From an uncultured Bacilli bacterium (GTDB taxonomy: Bacteria > Bacillota_I > Bacilli_A > RF39 > UBA660): a DNA stretch of 7,409 nucleotides. Under the pieces are notes generated by a model. That model was not told where the DNA came from, searched no databases, and saw only the letters and a list, made by a program, of their open reading frames with translations. Below are positions 1-4,915 of the stretch, piece after piece; position 1 is the first letter of the stretch; the number at the start of each line of letters is the position of its first letter. The DNA lies in NCBI GenBank assembly GCA_934098565.1, contig CAKOON010000010.1, positions 1 through 7,409 on the forward strand, given 5' to 3'. A program made the position numbers and the translations under genes.

Positions 1-43
1 GACTCTAACCCTTTCAATTAACTTTCTCAACATTCCCATTTCT

Positions 44-73
44 GGACCGGGCCCATTCCGGTCCTTTTATTTT
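44..73 (+). terminator. Rho-independent terminator of an upstream gene outside the window
   Basis: A perfect 7-bp GC-rich stem (GGACCGG at 44-50, CCGGTCC at 58-64) encloses a 7-base loop and is followed by TTTTATTTT. The T-rich tail lies on the plus strand, so it ends a plus-strand transcript that begins left of the window. Bases 1-43 hold no recognisable gene. Confidence 0.85.
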
Positions 74-96
74 GTCACGAAAAAATGTTGTTTTTT

Positions 97-128
97 TTGC
101 TGATGAAAGCCTAAAATTATGGTATTAT
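97..128 (+). promoter_or_regulatory. Possible extended -10 promoter for a short RNA
   Basis: TGGTATTAT at 120-128 has the form of an extended -10 box (TG, one base, TATTAT). The nearest -35-like hexamer, TTGCTG at 97-102, sits 20 bases away, which is longer than optimal, although extended -10 promoters tolerate weak -35 boxes. It would start a transcript near position 135 that ends at the terminator at 168-216. This is a motif reading only. Confidence 0.3.
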
Positions 129-134
129 ATCAAT

Positions 135-216
135 GTTGGTTATTTTAAATAATCAACCCTTTAGCTTTAGAGCTGGTACCATTTCACAACTTACTCAAAT
201 CCAGCTCTATTTTTTT
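135..216 (+). ncRNA. Candidate short structured RNA of about 80 nt
   Basis: Between a possible extended -10 promoter and a T-tract there are two hairpins: an AT-rich one at 138-158 (GGTTATT against AATCAACC with a bulged C) and a 9-bp one at 168-209. There is no open frame of note. It could be a small RNA, a leader left over from a rearranged gene, or just a terminator with fortuitous upstream structure. I do not recognise a known riboswitch or RNA family in it. Confidence 0.25.
168..216 (+). terminator. Probable Rho-independent terminator with a long loop
   Basis: TAGAGCTGG (168-176) pairs perfectly with CCAGCTCTA (201-209), and seven T residues follow at 210-216. The 24-base loop is longer than typical for a terminator, so the hairpin may also be the 3' domain of a small structured RNA. 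Confidence 0.65.
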
Positions 217-241
217 GTAAAGAATTCTAAAATTATAAATG

Positions 242-270
242 CAGGAACACACAAAGTTCCTGTTTTTTGT
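242..270 (+). terminator. Rho-independent terminator
   Basis: CAGGAAC (242-248) pairs with GTTCCTG (256-262) around a 7-base loop, followed by six T residues (263-268) and more T-rich sequence. It isolates the downstream methyltransferase-helicase operon from transcription entering from the left. Confidence 0.85.
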
Positions 271-276
271 TTTAAA

Positions 277-305
277 TTGAATTGAATACAACTTCAAGAT
301 ATTAT
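277..305 (+). promoter_or_regulatory. Likely sigma-A type promoter of the methyltransferase-helicase operon
   Basis: TTGAAT at 277-282 and TATTAT at 300-305 are separated by exactly 17 bases, close to the vegetative consensus. A second overlapping pair (TTGAAT 282-287, TATACA 305-310, spacer 17) is also possible. Transcription would start near 312, giving a leader of about 25 bases. The terminator at 242-270 ends just upstream, consistent with a fresh start of transcription here. Confidence 0.55.
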
Positions 306-327
306 ATACACAGTATTAGATGGTATT

Positions 328-332
328 AGAGG
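328..332 (+). promoter_or_regulatory. Ribosome binding site deciding the methyltransferase start
   Basis: AGAGG lies 5 bases before the ATG at 338. The upstream in-frame ATG at 320 has no such site in front of it and would add six residues that do not belong to the methyltransferase fold. The start at 338 is therefore preferred. Confidence 0.7.
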
Positions 333-337
333 TATAT

Positions 338-931
338 ATGATAAACAAAACTTTGGACTACTATAATAAAAATGCTGAATCTTTTATTCAAGGAACTGTA
401 TCAGCAGATTTAAAAGATATACAAGACAAATTTCTAAAAGAATTATCCGGAAATAAAATATTAGATTTTGGATGTGGATCTGGAAGAGATACTAAATGTT
501 TTATTGAAGCAGGCTATGATGTTGAAGCCATTGATGGATCTTTGGAATTATGTAAAAGTGCCAGTGCATACACTGGTATTCAAGTTAAACACATGTTGTT
601 TCAAGATTTGGATAAACAAAATTACTATGATGGCATTTGGGCATGCTCTTCTATACTACATTTGCCAAAATCCGAATTAAAAGATGTCTTATCAAAAATG
701 AGTAATGCTTTAGAGGATGATGGAATCATTTATACATCCTTTAAATATGGAGATTTCGAAGGTGAAAGAAATGGAAGATTCTTTACTGATTTCACTTTAG
801 ATATTTTTAAAGACTTCATTCACGATGTAGATACCTTAATGATTAAAGAATACTGGATTACAACAGATGTAAGACCAGGAAGGGAGGAAGAAAAATGGTT
901 GAATCTACTCCTTCAAAAGACCCATTCTTAG
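338..931 (+). CDS. Class I SAM-dependent methyltransferase, TehB/UbiE-like
   Basis: The 197-residue product starts MINKTLDYY and has a single Rossmann-type methyltransferase domain. Motif I is ILDFGCGSGRD (glycine-rich loop at residues 45-51), which binds S-adenosylmethionine; the acidic residue after strand 2 is in VEAIDGS (Asp66); the post-motif region WACSSILHLP lies near residues 101-110. This pattern is that of small-molecule or protein methyltransferases. There is no [DNS]PP[YFW] or PC motif, so it is not an obvious DNA methylase. The length is normal for a stand-alone TehB-like enzyme, and there is no signal peptide or membrane segment. Its last 37 bases overlap the next gene, the nuclease-helicase, in another frame, so the two are probably translated together and work in one pathway. 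The substrate is unknown. An in-frame ATG at 320 lacks a ribosome binding site. Confidence 0.88.
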   Translation: MINKTLDYYNKNAESFIQGTVSADLKDIQDKFLKELSGNKILDFGCGSGRDTKCFIEAGYDVEAIDGSLELCKSASAYTGIQVKHMLFQDLDKQNYYDGIWACSSILHLPKSELKDVLSKMSNALEDDGIIYTSFKYGDFEGERNGRFFTDFTLDIFKDFIHDVDTLMIKEYWITTDVRPGREEEKWLNLLLQKTHS

Positions 932-3417
932 TTGAACATACTGATTTTTCTTTAAGAGAAAAAATCAAATATCCAAATGGTGGAATATCTAATTTCTATG
1001 ATAACGGAAAAGACATGGTGATTATTGATGAAGATATTTGTGAGCACAAGAGTAATGATCCTGTGTTTTCATATATGCTGATTACTGATAAACAAAATAA
1101 TTATATGCATCAATTCAATCGAGTTTTCCGTTTCTTAGGCTATTCTCATTTAGAAGTGGATAAATATCTTTCTAGAAAAGAAATTGTATTGCCTACTAGT
1201 TATACAAGAAGTGTTGGAGACAGAAGTGAACAATCCGATGTATCTCCATTAGAATTACATTTCGAAAAGAGCTTTTCAAATGCTTATGGCATGAATGCAC
1301 TTAAATATATTTCTAGAGAATATGGTATTTGCGATGAAAATGGAAAGAATTATTTTCTTGATTATTTTGTGCGAACAAAAGATGAAAAATATGCAGTGGA
1401 AGAAAATGGTGTAACATATCATCATCCTCAAATTATTGGTGAAGAAAAATATAGAAAACAATTAACAAAACAAAATACATGTGCCTCATGGGGAATCAAA
1501 TTATTCCGTTTTTCTACTGAGGATTGTGCATTTGAAAATCGCATTGAAGATGATATTAAACAATATTTTGGGAGTGATGCTTCTAAATTTATTGATAATG
1601 GATTAAAAATAGACAGATCTGTTGAACTGTATGAACACCAATCTATAAGTTTACAAGAAATCCAGAAAAGAAGAGATGCTGGAATTAAAGCATTTTTGAT
1701 TGTATTACCTACAGCTGCAGGTAAATCCAAAATTGTTGAAGAAGATTTACGTGAATTTGCCAAGAACAAGAAAGATTTTAAAGGATTAATATTAGTTCCA
1801 GGAATCAATATCTTGGCAGACTGGAATCAAAGAGTGCATAATTCTTTGCCTGAACTAGAAGATAAAATTGATATAAGAACCTATGCATATATGGCAAGAC
1901 ATTATACAGAGTTATCTTCAGATTATTATAATTATATAGTTGTTGATGAAGCTCACCATGCGGTGGCTCCAATGCTAAAAAGAGTTATTCAATATTATAA
2001 TGCAGATTTCACAATAGGATTGACTGCAACAGATCAAAGACCAGACAAGAAAAAGTTAGAGACTGTATTCGGTAGTTATTCCACTTCTCTATCTTTAAAA
2101 GAAGCTATGGAAAAAGGAATTGTTGCCAAGGCAAATGTGTATCGAATTGAAACAAACATTGATCTTTCTAAAGTTCGTTTTAATGGTAAGGATTATGTAA
2201 ATGCAGATTTAGAAAAAAGAATACGAGTAACTTCTAGAAACGAATTAATTGTAGATGTACTTAAAGAATATTTTACTACTGGAGAAGCCAGCTTACGCCA
2301 AGGTGTTATCTTTTGTGTTAATGTTTCTCACGCAAATGAAATGGCTCGTCTTCTTAATAAAGCAGGAATTGTTGCAGCAAGCTATACTGGACAAACAAAG
2401 AATCCTACATCTGTCATGGATGATTTCAAGAACAAGAAAATCCGATTCCTTTGTACTTGTAACATGATTTCTGAAGGATGGGATTATCCTGAGCTTGGTA
2501 TTTTAGTTATGGCTAGACCTACTCTTTCTAAAGTTCTTTATCTGCAACAAATAGGTAGAGGCCTACGAAAAACAGATACAAAGAAAAATGTAATTGTGAT
2601 TGACGTTGTTGATGAATATGGAGCTATGATCAAGGCTTGTAATATGCATACTATATTTGCCAATCCGTATTATGTACCATTTGGTGATATCACAATAACG
2701 AATTACACGCCTGGTGATATGTTAGTTGTGGATGGAATTGAAGAACTTATTGAACGTATTACGGAAGTGGATATCAATACATTTGAAGATAAATATGGTG
2801 ATTATCTAAGCCAGGAACAGCTAGCACGAGAATACTTTATCAATACTGGAACTGTAACAAGTTGGATTAAAAAAGGAAGAATCAAGCCAAGTGTAGAATA
2901 CAAGTTTGGAAATAAATCCTTATATTTATTTAGTCCTGATGATGTTGAAAAGTACCGAACAGAACTAGGCATAAAAGAACACAACAACGACACAATCAAA
3001 CAAGACTTCTTTGAATTCTTAGAAGAAAGAGATTATTCATTATCTTATAAAATGCCATTCTTGTTGGCATTTGTGAAAAACGTTGATTCGATTGGTGATG
3101 CCAAAATAGATGATGTATTAAATGACTATATTGCCTTCTACCAAGACAGAATTGATAGAGGACTACAAGTAGATCGTAGTACATGTCCATACAATGAAAC
3201 CACTCTAAAAGATAGAAAATCAATCTGTAGAAATATGTTAACAAATCCATTTGAGAAATTTGAACGTAAAAGATTCTTATATTACTCAAAAGATTTAAGC
3301 ATTATCGCAATGAATCATGCTCTATATAGTAAGATGAACATAGAAGATTGGGATAGAGTTAAATCACAAATGCAAGAAGATTTAGAACACTATTATTCTG
3401 ATATGGGTGGCATTTAG
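895..3417 (+). CDS. Nuclease-like domain fused to SF2 DEAH helicase with helix-turn-helix
   Basis: The 840-residue multidomain protein starts at ATG 895, 7 bases after AGGGAGG, inside the methyltransferase gene. Residues 1-110 are unassigned. Residues 117-210 look like a Vsr/DUF559-type PD-(D/E)XK fold: SPLELHFE, LDYF (Asp156), VEENGVTYHH (Glu169, Gly172, His176/177), then WGIKLFRF. Residues 245-600 are an SF2 helicase core: HQ near 248-249, Walker A LPTAAGKS (271-278), DEAH (351-354), GLTAT (375-379), EGWD (527-530) and motif VI QQIGRGLRK (551-559), whose arginines serve ATP hydrolysis. Residues 637-690 resemble a MerR/excisionase-type helix-turn-helix (QEQLAREYFINTGTVTSWIKKGRI). Residues 700-840 form an unassigned charged, helix-rich domain. 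It probably translocates on or remodels DNA or RNA, and may cut it. Pairing with a methyltransferase suggests defence, but this is not proven. Confidence 0.85.
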   Translation: MVESTPSKDPFLVEHTDFSLREKIKYPNGGISNFYDNGKDMVIIDEDICEHKSNDPVFSYMLITDKQNNYMHQFNRVFRFLGYSHLEVDKYLSRKEIVLPTSYTRSVGDRSEQSDVSPLELHFEKSFSNAYGMNALKYISREYGICDENGKNYFLDYFVRTKDEKYAVEENGVTYHHPQIIGEEKYRKQLTKQNTCASWGIKLFRFSTEDCAFENRIEDDIKQYFGSDASKFIDNGLKIDRSVELYEHQSISLQEIQKRRDAGIKAFLIVLPTAAGKSKIVEEDLREFAKNKKDFKGLILVPGINILADWNQRVHNSLPELEDKIDIRTYAYMARHYTELSSDYYNYIVVDEAHHAVAPMLKRVIQYYNADFTIGLTATDQRPDKKKLETVFGSYSTSLSLKEAMEKGIVAKANVYRIETNIDLSKVRFNGKDYVNADLEKRIRVTSRNELIVDVLKEYFTTGEASLRQGVIFCVNVSHANEMARLLNKAGIVAASYTGQTKNPTSVMDDFKNKKIRFLCTCNMISEGWDYPELGILVMARPTLSKVLYLQQIGRGLRKTDTKKNVIVIDVVDEYGAMIKACNMHTIFANPYYVPFGDITITNYTPGDMLVVDGIEELIERITEVDINTFEDKYGDYLSQEQLAREYFINTGTVTSWIKKGRIKPSVEYKFGNKSLYLFSPDDVEKYRTELGIKEHNNDTIKQDFFEFLEERDYSLSYKMPFLLAFVKNVDSIGDAKIDDVLNDYIAFYQDRIDRGLQVDRSTCPYNETTLKDRKSICRNMLTNPFEKFERKRFLYYSKDLSIIAMNHALYSKMNIEDWDRVKSQMQEDLEHYYSDMGGI

Positions 3418-3518
3418 AAACTGTATCATTTGATGATATTGAATCTAACCCATATTTTCAAGCATCAACACTTATGATATGCTTAGATTACAAATTAAAT
3501 CTTCAGAAAGGTTGGTAA
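3414..3518 (+). pseudogene. Coding-like 35-codon remnant in a different frame after the helicase
   Basis: From the helicase stop onward the -1 frame stays open to TAA at 3516-3518 and reads like real protein (FDDIESNPYFQASTLM, then a segment ending LNLQKGW). It has no usable start codon or ribosome binding site: the in-frame stop TGA at 3399-3401 closes it upstream and the first ATG is late (3474). It could be the tail of the helicase after a frameshift, or the tail of a lost gene that once preceded the S24 regulator. Its end overlaps the AGAAAGG site of the following start codon, the usual spacing for coupled genes. I do not recognise a family. Confidence 0.3.
3505..3511 (+). promoter_or_regulatory. 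Ribosome binding site stranded in front of the truncated regulator
   Basis: AGAAAGG lies 12 bases before ATG 3524. That ATG opens only an 11-residue frame, yet no other start of the S24 gene has a ribosome binding site. This is probably the original translation start of the regulator before its helix-turn-helix was deleted. The identical heptamer precedes the DUF4236 gene at 4091-4097. Confidence 0.5.
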
Positions 3519-3523
3519 TTATC

Positions 3524-3559
3524 ATGAACACTTTACTACGCATTGCACTTTACACCTAA
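3524..3559 (+). other. 11-codon leader frame, likely the surviving N-terminus of the regulator
   Basis: ATG 3524 starts MNTLLRIALYT and stops at TAA 3557-3559. The first residues resemble the usual beginning of an XRE regulator, and only this start has a ribosome binding site. It overlaps the TTG start of the S24 frame, and its stop is 10 bases before ATG 3570, so re-initiation could let the S24 domain be made. Alternatively it is just debris. Confidence 0.3.
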
Positions 3560-4091
3560 TAACACTACCATGACTAAGCTTGCAAATTATTTTGGTGTTT
3601 CAATTAGTTATTTGACAGGTGAATCAGATTATAAATCTGAACAAGAAGCAATGTGGGATACACAATGTAATTTAGAAGCATTGTCAGATGAATCAATTAG
3701 AATCGGAAAAGGATGCAGAATCCCTGTTCTTAGTCAGATTATTGCAGATGTTCCAATTGAATCTATTGAAGAAGTATTGGATTGGGAAGAAATTCCATTT
3801 AGACTTGCGAACACAGGTGAATTCTTTGGTCTTAAAATGAAAGATGATTCTATGTCACCAAGAATAGAATCAGGTGATGTTCTGATTGTGAAGCAACAGT
3901 CTGATGCTGAATCAGGTGATATTGTGATTGCACAGATAAATGGTAATGATGCATGTGTGAAGAAATTTTTTAAACAGGAAGATGGAATCATTCTTCAATC
4001 GTTCACCCCTTCATATGCACCAATGTATTTTTCAAATGATAAACCTGTTAGAATTATTGGTAAGGTTATCGAAAACAGACAAAAATATTAA
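3543..4091 (+). CDS. S24 family LexA/CI-type protein lacking most of its helix-turn-helix
   Basis: The product is 182 residues from TTG 3543, or 173 from ATG 3570; neither start has a ribosome binding site. Residues 4-26 (TPNNTTMTKLANYFGVSISYL, read in two parts) match only the last helices of an XRE DNA-binding domain, so about 30 residues, including the recognition helix, are missing. Residues 58-180 are a complete S24 domain: IPVLSQIIADVPI (hinge and cleavage region), DDSMSPRI with catalytic Ser103, and ACVKKFF with Lys140, exactly 37 residues later as in E. coli LexA. The expected Ala-Gly scissile bond is Ala68-Asp69. In the family such proteins repress operons and self-cleave after DNA damage. 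This copy should bind DNA poorly and cleave poorly, so it is likely a decaying repressor. Its stop overlaps the ribosome binding site of the DUF4236 gene, so the two form an operon. Confidence 0.8.
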   Translation: MHFTPNNTTMTKLANYFGVSISYLTGESDYKSEQEAMWDTQCNLEALSDESIRIGKGCRIPVLSQIIADVPIESIEEVLDWEEIPFRLANTGEFFGLKMKDDSMSPRIESGDVLIVKQQSDAESGDIVIAQINGNDACVKKFFKQEDGIILQSFTPSYAPMYFSNDKPVRIIGKVIENRQKY

Positions 4092-4107
4092 GAAAGGATG
4101 AAATCGT

Positions 4108-4521
4108 GTGGCAATAAGATTTAGAAAAACGATCAAATTAGGAAAAGGTGTGAATCTGAATTTCAATAAGAATTCCGTTGGAATATCTGTTGGAAGTAAA
4201 GCAGGAAGAATCACTGTAAATTCAAAAGGAAGAAAGACAACAACCATACATACACCAATCAAAGGTGTCAGTTTTGTCAATACACAGTCATCTTCAAATA
4301 AAACACATTCAGAAGCTGTTTATGTTCCACCAAAAGAAAAGAAGGAACTGAAAGTAAGCAAAAAAATGATGCTTGCAACAATCTTTTTTGGATGGTTAGG
4401 TGTGCAAAGATACGCATCAGGTCAAATTCTTTTAGGTATCATTTATACATTTACTTTTGGATTATTTGGAATAGGATGGATTCATGATATTGTGAAAGAA
4501 ATCAAATCAGTTATGTTCTAA
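4108..4521 (+). CDS. DUF4236 domain fused to TM2 membrane domain
   Basis: The product is 137 residues from GTG 4108, 10 bases after AGAAAGG. Nearer ATG 4098 is out of frame and gives only eight codons. Residues 1-55 match DUF4236 (IRFRKTIKLGKGVNLNF, then SVGISVGSKAGRITVNSKG), a short beta-rich module of unknown function usually found at the N-terminus. Residues 56-84 are a Ser/Lys-rich polar linker. Residues 85-130 are a TM2 domain: two hydrophobic segments (about 87-100 and 107-124) with GWLGVQRYASGQ in place of the usual G-x-G-x-H-R-F-Y-x-G, and WIHDIV in place of the usual W-x-x-x-D. The protein should sit in the cytoplasmic membrane with DUF4236 in the cytoplasm. Function is unknown. It follows the S24 gene with overlapping signals. 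Its stop codon is inside the first unit of a 9-bp tandem repeat. Confidence 0.82.
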   Translation: MAIRFRKTIKLGKGVNLNFNKNSVGISVGSKAGRITVNSKGRKTTTIHTPIKGVSFVNTQSSSNKTHSEAVYVPPKEKKELKVSKKMMLATIFFGWLGVQRYASGQILLGIIYTFTFGLFGIGWIHDIVKEIKSVMF

Positions 4522-4549
4522 CTGTTCTTTGTGTTCTAGCTGTTCTTAG
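4514..4549 (+). repeat. Tandem array of four 9-bp TGTTCTNNN units
   Basis: Units TGTTCTAAC, TGTTCTTTG, TGTTCTAGC and TGTTCTTAG follow one another without gaps at 4514, 4523, 4532 and 4541. The first contains the stop codon of the DUF4236-TM2 gene. Two inverted units at the same 9-base spacing (AGAACA at 4636 and 4645) lie about 90 bases downstream. Regular spacing of a fixed hexamer suggests a binding-site array or slipped-strand expansion. Confidence 0.75.
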
Positions 4550-4650
4550 TTGTTTATCTATAATACTTTTATAAAGATAAAGAAATTTACTAAATTACTA
4601 AGAAAAATATAAGAATATATAGTAGTAATACACAAAGAACACCAAGAACA
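4514..4650. repeat. Nested inverted-repeat structure
   Basis: Three nested pairs share one axis. Outer arms 4514-4534 and 4630-4650 match at 18 of 21 positions, including a perfect 12-bp block (TGTTCTTTGTGT / ACACAAAGAACA). The middle pair is TCTTAGT 4544-4550 with ACTAAGA 4597-4603. The inner pair is TTTATCTATAA 4553-4563 with TTATAAAGATAAA 4569-4581 (two-base bulge). As RNA this would be a long branched stem; there is no strong T-tract after it, so it is not a plain terminator. Confidence 0.6.
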
Positions 4651-4659
4651 AAAAATAAG

Positions 4660-4750
4660 ACCCAACTGTTTAAAATGATACCCAAAAGGAGGACAACAGC
4701 GCGACAGTTGTGATACTCGCTTGTAGGTACCATTTTTTAATTGTCCAAGC
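4660..4750. mobile_element. Higher-GC palindromic patch, possibly the end of a decayed insertion sequence
   Basis: AAAATGATACC (4672-4682) and GGTACCATTTT (4726-4736) are inverted copies with one mismatch. Inside them lie ACAAC (4693-4697) and GTTGT (4707-4711); CAACTGT (4663-4669) can alternatively pair with ACAGTTG (4704-4710). The core around 4685-4725 is clearly richer in G and C than its surroundings. Repeated inverted terminal motifs of this kind occur at ends of IS21-like elements, but I see no transposase and this assignment is from general resemblance only. With the T6 run at 4733-4738 it could also act as a terminator. Confidence 0.3.
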
Positions 4751-4762
4751 CTAATATCAGCT

Positions 4763-4861
4763 TCAAACCGTTTTTGGATATATGCCGCCCCTTAAATTCT
4801 TCTTGGAGAGCAAATTTACTAACCCCATCCAAATTTATTGCGCCATTTTAAAACGGTTTGA
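4763..4861. repeat. 99-bp segment bounded by perfect 12-bp inverted repeats
   Basis: TCAAACCGTTTT (4763-4774) and AAAACGGTTTGA (4850-4861) are exact reverse complements, 75 bases apart. A second pair lies within: TTTGGAT (4773-4779) with ATCCAAA (4827-4833). It could be a non-autonomous mobile element of MITE type or a structured RNA. No clear target-site duplication is visible, and it contains no gene. Confidence 0.5.
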
Positions 4862-4869
4862 CCATAAAC

Positions 4870-4908
4870 AGGAGTTGTAATGAAAAAATTAATTTTATTA
4901 CAACTCCT
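4870..4908 (-). terminator. Strong hairpin, probable terminator downstream of the YczE-like gene
   Basis: AGGAGTTGTAAT (4870-4881) and ATTACAACTCCT (4897-4908) form a perfect 12-bp stem that can extend through the A/T-rich loop. It starts 7 bases after the stop of the minus-strand gene. The tail on the minus strand is only moderately T-rich (GTTTATGG), and the plus-strand side is T/C-rich, so it may work in both directions. Confidence 0.6.
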
Positions 4909-4915
4909 TCTCTAT

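Noticed and set aside
1..102. A frame running on the plus strand from base 2 to a stop near 103, and a minus-strand frame beginning near 38.
   Set aside because: Both cross or abut the terminator hairpin at 44-64, have low-complexity Phe/Lys-rich or very short content, and lack convincing starts.
320..337. Start of the methyltransferase at ATG 320.
   Set aside because: No ribosome binding site precedes it, whereas AGAGG is correctly placed before ATG 338.
338..931. The methyltransferase as the modification enzyme of a restriction-modification system.
   Set aside because: It has only the SAM-binding motifs of small-molecule or protein methyltransferases, with no NPPY/DPPY or PC motif and no target recognition domain.
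1428..1808. A long minus-strand open frame inside the helicase gene, and similar ones at 2996-3289, 3734-3991 and 4032-4280.
   Set aside because: They are antisense to genes with clear conserved motifs, have unlikely composition and no ribosome binding sites.
175..4735. The 10-base sequence GGTACCATTT occurs at 175-184 and 4726-4735, flanking the accessory genes like attachment-site repeats.
   Set aside because: Ten-base identities are expected many times by chance in 7.4 kb of AT-rich DNA, the match does not extend, and no integrase is present.
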